A DNA stretch of 64,000 nucleotides. It comes from Lucifuga dentata. Lineage: Eukaryota; Chordata; Actinopteri; Ophidiiformes; Bythitidae. The DNA is taken from the NCBI GenBank assembly GCA_014773175.1, contig VXCM01000802.1, forward strand, positions 62,001-126,000. The letters run 5' to 3'. A program made the translations under genes and the position numbers. Within the stretch, counting starts at the first letter, position 1. Each line of letters begins with the position of its first letter. Below are positions 1 through 11,620 of this stretch, piece by piece. Below the pieces are notes generated by a model. That model worked only from the letters and a program-made list of their open reading frames with translations. It was not told the DNA's origin and did not search any database.

Positions 1-182
1 ATTAGCAGGGTTTAGCGCCAAAGATGGAGCATAAAGCAGAATGAGGGAACTCCAGCAGGTTTTGGTTGGTTTTTTATGAAGCTTTGTCGGCAGCCATCAT
101 GGAATTGAACATGATGCCATTTGATTCCCACTTACCGCTCCTATTGCACACCCAACCATTTGAGGAGAGGGAATCTCTCTCT

Positions 183-364
183 CTTTGAATTGCCTCTCCG
201 TAGGTTTCTTCCATTTTTTTCCTTATATGACAAGGTTTTTTTTTTTTTTTTTTTTTTTTTTAGGGAGTTTTTCCTCATCTTTTTAGAGAGCTTGGACTAG
301 GTCAGGAACCATTAATGTGATTATGTGATACTGGGCTATAAAAAATAGACTTGACTTGACTTGA
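183..364 (+). mobile_element. L2-clade LINE 3' UTR and tail, fragment
   Basis: The plus strand shows the typical end of fish L2-type LINEs: 'cgtaggtttcttcca', a T-run (238-260), 'agggagtttttcct', then 'gatactgggctat' and a tail of repeated CTTGA units (349-364). It is non-coding and is a relic of target-primed integration. It meets a second L2 piece in the opposite orientation immediately to the right. The class comes from my memory of fish L2/Maui-type tails, not from a search. Confidence 0.7.
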
Positions 365-620
365 TGCAAGCAACACCTGGCAGCCACTGCAGAGAGATAA
401 GAAGCAGTGTGATGTGCCCTTTGTCGCTGGTTAAAGAGCAGACGTGTTGCTGCATGTGGATCAATGCAATAGTCGAGGCGAGAGATTGCAAGTGCCTGTA
501 CAAGAAGTTGGGCCACATACTCGGATGTGTCTTCTTCTAATCTTCTTGATGTTATGCAGAGCAAATCCACATGACTGATGTAATCAGTCAGTGTTAGCTG
601 GTTGTCCATTATTCATGCAA
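364..620 (-). mobile_element. L2-clade LINE reverse transcriptase C-terminal relic
   Basis: The minus strand encodes the region just after the polymerase core of L2/CR1-type ORF2. One frame carries 'LVQALAISRLDYC' and then 'AATRLLFNQRQRAHHT'. A second frame (336-518) continues with 'LLISLQWLPGVACIKS', matching the family's 'LLxSLHWLPVxxRIxFK' block. The switch of frame between these two blocks shows at least one frameshift, and the usual 'NALLAGLP' stretch is largely missing. It is a dead fragment. It abuts the 3' tail of another L2 copy in inverted orientation. Confidence 0.8.
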
Positions 621-1489
621 CCACATACATGCCTGTCATTTCCACGCTTTCTGATTTTCAGCCATTTGCCTCGACACATTGCAGTCTGTCATATGTGTTA
701 AAGAATGTTATTTATATGGTAATTTAAGGTTTTGTGACACTGTACATGTCATAACGTAGTCACAAATTTAGATTTTCAGCTTTATACAATTAATAAAATG
801 TTATCAGTGAGATTAGTACATAGCAAACCTTGTCTTGAACAGTAGAAGTTTTGCTGTGAATTTTGCTGTGAAGGTGGCCTAGTATGGATTCCCACCCATA
901 CAGTCTATACATAACATTTTCCTTAAGGGCTTGTCAGAGCAGAATACTCAATGTTGCGATGAACTGACCGATGGTTGACCCAAGAATCTCTTTACCATAT
1001 TCTCTTGACATTAATGGATGATGTTGAAAGACTTTTTACACTTGGTCAGATGTGCCTGAAAGCTGGAGTGGGTAGGAAAACTGCTGACTCTTTATAAAAC
1101 AGAGTGGTAGAGAGATGGATTGAAATGGCATCATACCACAAATAGATAATAGGACAAAATCAAAAAACAGCCTGGTCAGCAAGTAGTAGAGAGATGGTAG
1201 ACAGATGAGTTGGATTTGCTTTTTCTTGTTTTATTTAATTTTTTTTTTTTTTTTTTTTTAATAAGGCACAGGCCAATGAACTCATCTTAAAATGTCAGTC
1301 CCAGTTGCCTTTAAAGCCAACAATAGAGCATTAGACCAGCATTAGACTGGATTTTTTTTTTTTTTAAGTGAAATGTAAATACAGGTAAATATCTGAATAT
1401 GTAGTTAGATTTTAAGTTTATAAATGTATCAAAGGAAGACATATAATACAGATTTCCACATCCTCATTTTCATTTGGTGATCAGTTTAA
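621..1489. other. unannotated AT-rich sequence
   Basis: No exon, gene or recognisable element. It contains T-runs near 1240-1260 and 1352-1365. It may be intron or 3' flank of luzp2. Confidence 0.4.
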
Positions 1490-1960
1490 AATTCTTCTGT
1501 GTAAAAAAACATGTTAATCTTATTCCTCTACAATCTTCTATTCTCCCTTGCTGCAGCACTGCTGTGCACACTGAGTAAAAACAAGTCATTTTGGGTACTG
1601 TCTCTTTAAGGTGCCCTGCCAATAAGCCTGCTCTGTTCTAATTGGCCAGCTGTGTTAGGCCTGAGCTGGTAACATCCATGGACTGTGAAATGTGGATGCT
1701 GGTAAAACACTTGTGTACTAGCCTTGGTGGGCATGTCTAACAGGTAAATTCAGGTAATCCACATCGGGTTACATGCTGATGTAAATATATTTGAGAAGTA
1801 AAGGATCAATCACAAACAAAGATTTCTGGGCTGTTCAGGATGTATGGTTTTGTCTTAATGGATTATAACCCATAGGTGTCAATCTTTGTCAAGTTTGTCA
1901 CGTACTGTATATTATATGTCTAGAAGGTTGAAGTTGAGTCATTGGACTGGAGAAAAAAAA
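1490..1960 (+). repeat. family RC repeat, copy 1
   Basis: It is colinear with 18955-19400. Shared blocks include a 'gcactgctgtgcacactgag' type segment, 'ggtactgtctctttaag', 'gctctgttctaattggccag', 'gtggatgctggtaaaacac' and 'aatcacaaacaaagatttc'. Reverse copies occur at 25690-25985 and 58335-58545. It has no coding capacity. It is probably a non-autonomous DNA transposon, because the 58.5 kb copy ends in the 'tgtcccctttaa' type terminus common in fish MITEs. Superfamily is not determined. Confidence 0.7.
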
Positions 1961-4604
1961 TGCTTGAAAGTGTTTCACTGTTCATTCTAAAGGCTTCAGC
2001 AGTTTGAACTGTAGCAGGAATAGGTAGCAGTATTTATTACCTAAAGGCTGACGTGTCCACACCCATCATTGTGACACTTTCACCCACTGTGGGATGTGGG
2101 TGTGGTTGAGTGCCTGTACTCAACTACACCTTCACTGTACTCAACACCAGGACAGGGTGGAGGGCTGTTACTGGGTTGGAGAGAGAGACAAAAAGCATAA
2201 TTCTTTCCCTGACCTGGGCCAAAACTGTGCCAGTCCTTGATGTCTCCCTCCCTCCCCTTTTAACATCTGAGTGGGTGTTTTGGGGAAATGCTGCTGCGCT
2301 GATGTTAAAGCAGCGCTGCAAACTGCAGACAAGTGGCATCTCAATCCTCCTCCTCTACTGAGGGAAGATTTCTCCGGTTTGACATAAATGGCCTCTTGTA
2401 CAACCCTCTCAAATCATCTGTCATGTCTGTCTAAAATATAGACATTCAGATCCTCAAAGCTGTGTTTCTTGGCTGTGTGTAAAACTGCCAGGTCTTCCCC
2501 ACTAGGGGTCGCTCTCCTGTGCTGTGCTATGCATCTGTGGAAGAGCCGTTTGGTCTTGCCTGCTCTTCTCGCTGCACTAAATAGCACACATAAAGTTGCT
2601 CCTCTGATGTTTAGGATTGCGATCTTTAGGGTGGGCTAAGCGCTGTCTAGGAGTGTTGCTGGGTTTGAAAAATACTTGAATGTTGTGTTTGGAGAAACCT
2701 TTCTAATATCTTTGCTGTTATGTATGGGAAGAAAAACATTTTCAAGCTTTTTTTTTTCCAGTCCAGTGGCTCAATGTCAACCTTCTAGACTAGACATCTT
2801 ACCACATAAATGACTGAGATGAGCCTTCACTAACACAGATGACACTACAAAATGAGGGGAAAATAACAAAAAAAGAAGAATGTCCTCTTTAAAAGTTCAA
2901 GTAAATACTAGTGTGTTGCTAACATCTATCCATTCAGTACCAGATTTGTCTCTGTATTGCAAACTCCATCCTTCCGTTACTCAACAGGTTTAAAATAAAA
3001 CTTATCTGCGAATGATTTTTGTGCTTTCCACATCAGTCAGGACTCATGGGAGTGTAAAGCAGCTCCTCCATCACAACCCTCCACCTCATTAAAATCATTT
3101 ACTCCCTCAGCATATTAGCAAGCTAAGCTTTAAGAGCTGTGGATAAAAGAGCAGATGAAGAGGGCAATCTTAACATACTTATATGCACTCTATAAAGATT
3201 TTGCAGTCATTCATGTGTGCCTCATTTCAGTATCACCCCAACAGCAGTAGTTTAAAAGGGAAGAAGAAGCTCTGGGGTGTGTAATTAGAGTGAGTGTTTA
3301 ATTAGGTTTGTGTGCTTAGAGTAGTGGGGATATTCACTGGTATAATACAGCTGATCTTTGCTGTCTCACACAGCTATTTTCCTGTTTTATGTTGCTTAAG
3401 GAGAAGCTTGGTGAACCACTTTGAATGTATTGCTGGTCTGAGGATTCTAATGGCCTGACTTTCCTGTAGAACTAAGCAAATTACACTAAAATGACTCTTA
3501 TTATCTTTTTAAATGTGTTGTGTATTCATACAAAACAGAATTCATTTTCTTAATGCATTTCAAAACAGGTCTTTTGTATAGCTCAGCTAAAAATGTAATC
3601 AAAATAACTTTGTCCTTGCAACACACTTCACTTCTACAAATAGCATGTGAATAGGAGGTGGCACATTTAAAAAAAAAAAAAAAAAAANAAAAAAAAAAAA
3701 AAAAAATACTATCACTTTACGTAGATTTCAGCCTCTGTACTTCAAAACATGCTTGACCATCATTTGTTTCCCCTACAGGTTTGGCCACTAGCTGTTTTTG
3801 GCTTTAAAAGCAGCTTTTGCAGGATCAACCACAGGTCTCCTGGTGACAGGCTCTTTGTTTGCATCTCAGCAAGATGTCGAGTGGACCTGGAGGAGGCACT
3901 CAAAGTTCCAAAAGAGATGGATGAATAAGTCGAAAATAGAGCTGTGTACCTGCTGTCTACATTTTCCAGCATGGACACTCTTGGATCATGTGGCCACGCC
4001 AAGTGGAATATGAAGGGCTAAGCTTAAGTATTTGCTCTCATAATCAAAAGATACCTGCACATACCATGATGACATACCACAGACTCATGGATCTCAAGAT
4101 TTGGATTAACATTTAAAATGGTGAGACAAAACATAATCTATTATAATTTAATCTGTGACATTCTTCTCTCTGCTGAATATTTTGTGGTGATAGTAGCTTT
4201 AAAAAATATTGGCATATTGTTAGCAAATATATTAACAAATTTCAGTGCCTTTACTTCTTCTTTCTTTATGTACTCTGTCTGAGATCAGATACTTGAAAAA
4301 TTACTGCTGTGGTTATTTATTCATATTAGTCATTAACTGTACAGATTAATAACCGAAGCATTAAAAAAAAAGAAAAAAATGAAACTATGCACAGTTGTAT
4401 TTTAGAATAAAAGTAAGGAAAATAGTGGTTTGGTATTTGGTCATACCCATTAAATAAAAGCCAAAGAAAGGATAATGGAAATACTATGATTGTAGCCTAT
4501 ATGCTGCACAAAATAGACAGTATGAGAAGTGTCGCAATTAGAAACTATATTTTAACCTGCCTGGATCAAATTTAAGATAATAAACGTAGACACATTCAGG
4601 AGTA
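1961..4604. other. unannotated sequence with a poly(A)/N join
   Basis: No convincing exon. A poly(A) tract with an embedded N lies at 3669-3706. The stretch 3779-3925 has a short plus-strand open frame ending 'VPKEMDE' and stop, without recognisable homology. The stretch 2480-2700 is low-repeat and moderately CpG-containing, and carries a CTCF-like core listed separately. Confidence 0.4.
2497..2514 (+). promoter_or_regulatory. CTCF-like core motif
   Basis: 'CCCCACTAGGGGTCGCTC' resembles the CTCF core (CCASYAGRKGGCRS), with one mismatch in the central G block. A single motif match in 64 kb is expected by chance at some rate, so binding is inference only. Confidence 0.2.
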
Positions 4605-5395
4605 ATTCATCAAAATCACGGTAGTCACACTAAATAAGTGCTGTGATAATTGAAGCTCATTCGTAAAGCTTTCCTTACATTACTTACTGACTGACTTACT
4701 GACATGTTGTAAGTTGTGTCTCAGGTAAAAATCAACAAAGATCGGCTTGTTACTGAGCTGCTGCATATTTAAGATCCATCCTTTATACCACTTCCTCTGG
4801 TGTAAAAACACAATGAATATACACAATCTCCAAAAGAAACCCAGCTTTTCCACTTCAGAACTCCACATTTTAAGAGAGGAGGTGAAAATGCAACTTTTAA
4901 GAGAGAAGAATGCTTTAACTGCATCCACACACACACACACACACACACTTACAGGAGTTCCAACACACGTGGAGTGGAGGGTACAGGAGGTGTGTATGTG
5001 TGTGTGGCGACAGACTGAAAAGCAGAGCTTAGAAGTTAATGAGGGAAGATGCACAATGCTATTACAAAGTCTGAACGATCAGATCAAAACTTCCAATTTA
5101 AACAAACTGACTGATCAACTGACTGAGTTTATCAAATTTATTGATCATTAATGGGCAGATACAGTTTCAAACTCATCTGATTTCATTCCACTGAAATTTA
5201 CCACCAGACTGAAACAGGTCATATTTTTTGCCTGAGGCAGTGTTCATGAATAGTTTACCTGACATGCAAATGACGAAATATCGAAGTAATGCCTCTTTAT
5301 AGGCAAATGCTAAAAGATACTGGTAGCAGGTATTTCTGTGGTGCTATTTGCCTTATCGACCCTTTAAGTCTTACACTGTGTTTTATGAATTACGC
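4605..5395 (+). repeat. family RA repeat, copy 1 (most complete)
   Basis: This is an element of about 790 bp that recurs in the window. Landmark blocks in order: 'gtagtcacacta', 'gctgtgataattgaagctca', 'gtctcaggtaaaa', 'cttcctctggtgtaaa', 'ctccacattttaagaga', an internal CA or GT microsatellite, 'gatcagatcaaaacttcc', 'ctgactgatcaactgactga', 'tttaccaccagactgaaaca', 'tttacctgacatgcaaatga', 'gtgttttatgaattacgccc'. Other copies lie at 10275, 14590 (reverse), 36960, 43560 (reverse), 48575 and 61790 (reverse fragment). It has no coding capacity and I could not assign a superfamily. Confidence 0.75.
4926..4948. repeat. (CA)n microsatellite
   Basis: Pure CA run inside family RA copy 1. Other RA copies have a GT or GA-rich stretch at the same internal place, so the microsatellite is part of the element. 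Confidence 0.95.
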
Positions 5396-6275
5396 CCATA
5401 GTATTTGGTTTACATACACCTATTTTAATTAGATAATTACCACATCTTTAAATTAGACAATTATGGACAAAGTGGATTAGTATTCTCCAAATTATACAGT
5501 GATACATGACTTTTTCACTTTTGCATCCCCCCCTGAACTCAGAAATAGAAAGTCATGGCCAAACAAGCTCTGGAAAATATTATTATTTATGAGACATAAG
5601 ACTTGATTTCTCTTTGCACACGACAAACTTTTTCTCCATTGATCACAAACATACTCGTTTCTTTCCCACAAATAACCATTTATTCTTCACACAATTACTG
5701 AAAATTACAGTTTATTGAAAGGACACAGAAAGGTCAGATAACACATAAATGTAGCTTGGAGGAACTACTCAGTGCATGGCACATTCTCAGGGAGACGACC
5801 CATTGTGAGTCTTTGGCTCTTTGCCTCTGGAGTGTTAAAGGCAGAAAGAGTGCTGAAATATTAAATGTTGAACAGTTGGCCAGCCAACTTGAGCCTCTAT
5901 ATTTCAAAATGTGGAGCAGTAAATTAACCGTGCTACAATGAGTGACAAACAATGTTGTAAGTTGGGTAGTAGTTGTATTTTTTTCTTTGTCATTTCATTG
6001 ATATATTAATCACAGGATACAGTGTCAGACCTCACCAGTGCAAAGGGATTTTTCTAGAAAGATCACACATTTAGAAAGCAGTGTCCTTACTCAAAAATAA
6101 ATCAGTTAATTAAACAACAAATGAACAATCATGAAACAAGTTACCAGTGCCATTGCTACCTTTTAAAAGAAGTCTAGAATGCATGCCATTTTACTATGGA
6201 AGTTTTCAGATGACAGTTCCATCTCAGCTTTCGCAAACAATGCTGATATGTGTGTGCATATCTGTGTGTTCAATG

Positions 6276-6315
<40 letters not shown>

Positions 6316-7340
6316 GTAAGCGCACAAATGTTTTGTGTTAGTGCGCAGGTGTGTGTGCTCTTAGAAAGATCCTCCAAGCAATGCAGGAGCTCTGCGTTTG
6401 GGTTGATATGCTGTCAGCTCAGTTGTGTTTCTGTAGCTTTGACTTTATGCTGCTGCCTCCCTCTGCTTCCCCAATGTCATCTGAGAGCTTTGAGTCGACT
6501 TTTCCAATCTGCGTTTGGCTCCTTTGCTGTAAAGTTCAAAAGATAAATATTCATAATCAGCAACACTGACACAAAAATATTCCACAGTTGACATCTGATG
6601 GCCTGCAAAGTGAGCAAAAATAACTTTAAATGTTAGTGGGGTACCAACAGAGATGAATAACTTTATTTAATGTTGATGATGAGCCATTCTTTACCATTAC
6701 TTCTGGGCACAAATAATAAGACATATTTTCATTCCATCCATCCATTTTCTCCCGCTTAGGTATCCCTACCTTTATGGATAGAGTGCTGAATAATTGTTAC
6801 CAGTTTTCAGTCCTGGTCCTCATATTATAACCCATGTCCCTGTTCAGGTGCAGCTACTGAGGATTAACCACAGTACCTGCATGCACAGTTTTAATCCAGC
6901 CTGTGACAGGGTGTCGAATGCTACATGTGTTTAGTGCATCATTTTTATGGGCAACAACATACACTGTACTATTCCACCGGTCAACCAGTTTCTTTTTCCT
7001 CCATTTTCCTTTGTTTGCAAGCAGAACTCTATCCCTCTTTTCAACAGAGACCCTTCACCTCGCTTTTTTACTTGATCCTTCATTGGATAGTTTTTGAAAT
7101 GATTAGACTAGGTTCTGAGTATGTAGGAAATGGAAAATTACACAGTTGTACCTTGGGCATTGCATTGTCATAATTTGTTTTTCCTCTCTTTGTGGATTTT
7201 TTTTTTTTTTTTTTTTTTTGGAGTATTGTGAGCTTTATTGATTACTAGTACAGAACAGTGGGGGTGAATGTAATTGTGTGATGTTGTTGCACTAGATTAT
7301 AAAGACAGTAAATTGCTGTATACCGCTGTATTGAATAGAT
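5396..7340. other. unannotated sequence
   Basis: No recognised gene. It contains a (TG)n run, a 'ccatccatccattttctccc' remnant at 6734-6757 like the start of the L2-type repeat at 41408, and a T-run at 7197-7219. On the minus strand, a possible acceptor near 6532 is followed by an open frame; that is discussed under findings and not annotated as an exon. Confidence 0.4.
6277..6313. repeat. (TG)n microsatellite
   Basis: An uninterrupted run of TG of about 37 bp. Confidence 0.95.
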
Positions 7341-8245
7341 GCAGACTTTTATTTTGAAAGGCAGACGCTAGCCCTTCTGCTGATACGAATACTTTATAAT
7401 AGTGTTTAATTGTATTCTTTTTTAAATCAATGTACATACTATATTTTGTTATGCAGAGTTTGCATCCATTTTGGGAAAATTATGTTCAGTAATTATGTTC
7501 AATTATGTTCAATTAATGTTCAGTATTTCAGGAGACCGCAGGAAGATTGTACGGTTTAACAGTATATGCTACACTTCTGCCGACGTAACTTCCTCTTTTT
7601 GCTGATTTCCACAGAAAAGGTACATGCATTTTTCTGCTGTGCAGAATTTTGTAATTTTCATTAATTAAACGATGGTTTTAGGTTAGTAAAACTTATTTTA
7701 TAATGACAATATTGCGTTAGTACTGTGGTGTTACTTTATTCGGTGTTTTGTTTTACATAAACCTGTAAAATATAAGAACAATTGTCGTAGCATGTGGGCG
7801 GGCTGCCAAGCGATACCCACAATACAGTGTTAGAGTGTATCTTTATATCTGTAAATGTGAGCTGTGAGTGATAATGTTTCTAATATGAAACAGGCACAGA
7901 GCATGGTGAGAGACAAAGACAACACATGCTGTGTTTTTCTTTATTGTTACAGCAGTTGCAGTAAAACAAATTTAAAAACCAGCCAACACAATGCAACACA
8001 ATGCAGAATCAGACCCACGACACCTGGATCTGAAACAAGTTCTCACCTCCAGCTTTACAGAGACCAAACAAATGGTTTGTTTGGATGGTCTTTGCCAACT
8101 AATAAAAATTGTTCAAGTTTACTACCAGAAGATTTCCCTCAAACAGTCAACATTGTAAAAGAAATCAAAAACTTTTTTGGGCAACCTCTGTCATACCAAA
8201 ATTTACAGTACAAATTGATGAAAAAAGGCCAACCCCCCCCCCCCC
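7341..8245 (+). other. unclassified segment with an open frame
   Basis: This stretch is less simple than its surroundings. It has scattered CpGs ('gccgacgtaacttcc' near 7579, 'gtgggcgggctgccaagcg' near 7794). A plus-strand frame is open from ATG 7864 to the poly(C)/N join at 8246, about 127 codons, including 'LPEDFPQTVNIVKEIKNFF'. I recognise no domain. A transposon-derived promoter and 5' region is one possibility and chance openness is another. The true 3' continuation is hidden by the N join. Confidence 0.25.
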
Positions 8246-8246
8246 N

Positions 8247-9590
8247 CAAAAAAAAACCCAAAAAAACAAAAAAAAACCATCCGGGCTTATAAGGAGTTTA
8301 TGACTTGCGATTGATAGACGTGCACTGCAGTATTTTGCAGGTCATGTGATGTGTTTTGACCAATGAGACTAATGGCCATATAATGCAAATAAACAAAAGG
8401 TGATGTTTACAGGAGGTGCTGAGAAACACAGGATAACTCATGATTTGGACCACGATAAGGATATTATCACATAACATAGGGAATTTTACGAAGCACAATA
8501 TATGACAAGGAAAATGTTGCATATCTGTGTTACTGATTAGAACAAATATACAGACTTTAGGTCAAAGGCCTTGGCTGTTATGAATACTCAGAAAACATCT
8601 TAACTTGAAGTATCTGAAATACACTGGAACAATACTTGCTATACCATTAAACAAGTGACTTCTGTCAGATTTTGGGACACTGAGCAGTGCCATGGATATT
8701 TGTGTCTCCAAATTTAGGTAGAAACTCTTGTGAGTTTCTCACTTTTTTTTTTTTTTTTNTTTTTTTTTTTTTTTGGAAATGGAACAGTCTTGTGGACATG
8801 ATGTTTTGGTCTTGAAATGTTGACCTCAGCAGAGGCAGACTGAACTCATCTCAGCCATCCAGTGATCGACTCATGCTTTGGATGCAGGATGATTGACATT
8901 AACCGCTCGGTGGGAAAGAAAACCAGCAGCTCTTTGTGTTTAAAAGGCCAATATTGAGAGCCAATATGTTAGACAGAAACAATGACCTGTTTACACTTCT
9001 TTGGCACTTTAAAACATGATGCAGTTTAACAGGAGCAGGTTTGGACGACTTCCTGTTCTCCTGATATGTCTCCAATTCTCCTGATATGTCTCCTCTAACA
9101 GTTTAAAGACAAAACTATTGGGCTCCGATATATTGTAATGTAATGTGCCCTTTGGTGTTCCTTTATGACATGTTTAAGTACCACACACAAACACTGGAAA
9201 GCTATTCCCCAAGCAAAGCATCTGCTCTGTGTTTACGAATGTGACATTGGTGGATGCCTTAAGGCTTGTTGGCTGCTTATAAAGTATTGAATTACACATC
9301 AGCGTGCCTGGCTGTGTGTTAAGAATTCTATCACCTGGCTTAAAGCTAAATAAACAAACAAAAAAAAAGGAGAAACCACATTTATCCCATTGCTTTCAGT
9401 CAGTACTTTCAAATAAAAGTACATTTTGAATTCCTGAATGCACCCTTGTGGTTTCTTTGCCAAAGTCAGCTGCAGCCCACTACAGTGTGGGTTTGGATTG
9501 TTACACTTGTCTATCTGATGCATCACAAGCAAACACAACATCAAGAACATCCACAAGTCTTCATGCAAAGATGGAATTTTGGAGTGACTT
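8247..9590. other. unannotated AT-rich sequence
   Basis: It begins right after the poly(C)/N join (8246) and has a poly(T)/N join at 8743-8774. No gene signal was seen on either strand. Confidence 0.4.
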
Positions 9591-10182
9591 TTAAAGGATG
9601 ATACCAGTGATTTTGTATGTTTATGCCCAATAAATACTACCCACATACATGTTGTTAACCATTTTCCAAAACATAAAACCATATTTAGTTTTCCTGTTAT
9701 TTTGCCAAATACTCTAACCTTTAAAAGTCAAATGTTCAGATGATACACCAAATTAAAATTCAGTGTTTCACCTGTACATCCGAATGTCGATGGGATGGTC
9801 ATTTTTAATTTCTCAGTAAAAGCCGTATGCTCCTGTGACTGTATTTCCTGGAGGAGATTTTTTTTTTTTTTTTTTTTTTTTTCCATGCAGCTTCATGTTG
9901 GATTGGTTAAATAAAGTTACTTTGACAAAACTTTTTTAATAGACTTCAGGTTTGCTGTGATGGATTACCTATCTTAAGCACATTTCAAGTCTCTACAAGT
10001 TTGACATTAATAGCGTACTGGAGTCAACTAAAAGGAATGGCAGTCTCGAAGGTAGGAAAAAAAAATTAGAATATTTACTGCACCAGTAGTATATTTTGGG
10101 AAATGGTTGTCAGTAACATAATGTGTATGCGGGTTGTATATATTGCATTCAAACTTGCAAAACCACTGATATGTTGCTTTAA
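9591..10182 (+). mobile_element. TTAA-flanked MITE (family TTAA-M), copy 1
   Basis: A full-length copy bounded by TTAA at 9591-9594 and 10179-10182. The left terminus reads 'aggatgataccagtgattt' and the right terminus is its degenerate inverse, ending 'aaccactgatatgttgctt'. The inverted repeats continue inward for roughly 90 bp ('gcccaataaatac' at left, 'tatattgcattcaaa' at right; 'accattttccaaaa' and 'tttgggaaatggt'). The internal part has no ORF. It contains 'ggattggttaaataaagtta' and a T-run (9859-9882). TTAA target duplications with ends starting AG suggest a Kolobok-type (or piggyBac-like) non-autonomous element; that assignment is inference. Confidence 0.85.
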
Positions 10183-10504
10183 CAGCTTCAAATTAGTAGC
10201 AACAGGAGTGATATTCACTATTACTAAATACTGGTTACCATTGCTCTGTGGTCAGTTTTTCTTTACATTCACCTCATTGTGAAGCTCTGTGATAATTTAA
10301 AGTTATTCATGAAGCTGATTAACGTTCCAACACCAACATCAACAAGGTGTGTCACAAGTAAAAGCCAATGTGTTAATGAGCAGCTTCATATTTAGGAGCC
10401 ACACGTTATTCTGCTTCCTCTAGTGTCAAAGTGAAATTACCATCCAAAGGAAATCAAAATTCCCTACTTTAGAGTGCCAGATTTTAAGAGACTGACACTA
10501 ATTA

Positions 10505-11125
10505 AATTGACTTTATTATCCATGAGGTGGAAAATTGTCTTCAGCTCACTAATATATGAAATCAGCACAAATACAGATTAAAAAATTATAATAAAAACAA
10601 AGATCACCAAACACAAAAAAACAGCTAAAGACAAGTAAAAAGTACGGTGGCCCTGAAGTGCCAGACACAACAACATTAAGAAAACACGACAACGTTAACA
10701 AAACACATCAACATTAACAAAACGCAAACACAATATTAAGAAAATGCAACATTAACAAAATGCAACATTAACAAACACATCAACATTACAAAAACACATT
10801 AGCAAAATGCAAAAACATTAAGAAAACACAAAAACATTACAAAAACACAACATTAAGAAAACACAAAAACATTTCAAAAATGCAACAACATTAAGAAAGC
10901 AGTGTTTTCCTAATGTTTTTGTGTTTTCTTAATGTTGTGTTTGCGTTTTGTTAATGTTGTCGTGTTTTCTTAATGTTGTTGTGTCTGGTACTTCAGGGCC
11001 ACATAAAAAAGAGCCCTGTCTCAAAGAGGAAAACTTCAGAATTTTGATTGTGCTGGAGATGAAAGATTTCTTAAAGATATTCTTTGTTACTAAAGGCACT
11101 CTGTAACACCTGCCAGATTTCAAAA
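10505..11125 (-). mobile_element. non-LTR retrotransposon C-terminal fragment
   Basis: On the minus strand, 11123-11020 encodes 'SGRCYRVPLVTKNIF' followed by 'KKSFISSTIKIL'. This is the 'RVPxxxTxxxxxSFxxxAIxLLN' type ending of fish LINE ORF2 proteins. It continues into a 3' region with 'aataaagtcaatttaatt' near 10500-10520. The fragment is split by the palindromic element at 10647-11002. Clade is not determined. Confidence 0.6.
10647..11002. mobile_element. palindromic MITE built from short tandem units
   Basis: The ends are near-perfect inverted repeats: 'gtggccctgaagtgccagac' at left and its complement, ending 'cttcagggccac', at right. The interior is an array of 'acaacattaagaaaacac'-like units on the left two thirds, inverted to 'gtgttttcttaatgttgt' on the right third. 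It has no coding capacity. It lies inside a LINE fragment, so it is younger than that insertion. It may be hAT-like, but I could not confirm a target duplication. Confidence 0.8.
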
Positions 11126-11620
11126 CTTGGAACTAGTGAATAGAAGATGCATGTTGTCAGAATGTTTAGAGCATATAATACAAGAAAGAATCCAGAATCC
11201 ACACACTGGGAGTCAGGCACACAGGAGGTGAGTGTGCTGTGTGTGTTATTTGTGAGACACAGAGCTCAACGAATGATACTTGAGGAATAAGTGCAGAGCC
11301 ACGACAATGTGTGCAAGATCAGACCAGAACTCACCATTTAAATACTGACTGATCAACTGAGTGGGTTAAAAATCAAATTTAGTGATCACGTGAGGCAAAT
11401 ACAATTTAAATTGTCAAGATTTTACCATTAGTCTTAATTTCTGGGTGATGGTGTGTTTTATGAATCACTCCTCCAACATGTAAATAAGAAAATCCTGTTG
11501 TAATACCTTTTTCAATGTGAAAGATGCTGGTAACAGGTATTTAGAAACGAGAACATTGTTGCGTGATGATATTTGCTCTTATCGACATGTTAAATCCAGT
11601 GCTGTGTTTTACGACTCCCC

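Larger units (their letters stand above)
10275..11620 (+). repeat. family RA repeat, copy 2, interrupted
   Basis: The left part (10275-10504) matches copy 1 through 'ccagattttaagagactgac'. The right part (about 11190-11620) resumes with 'gagctcaacgaatg', 'agatcagaccagaactcacc', 'actgactgatcaactgagtg' and the 'gtgttttacgactcccc' end. The gap between holds a LINE fragment, which itself contains a palindromic element, giving three layers of insertion. Confidence 0.7.

Noticed and set aside
3760..4013. Overlapping 70-80 codon frames on both strands at 3.8-4.0 kb.
   Set aside because: Frames are open on both strands without homology. Chance openness is likely.
4747..5151. 134-codon plus-strand open frame.
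   Set aside because: It is entirely inside family RA repeat copy 1 and includes its (CA)n run. Other RA copies do not keep the frame.
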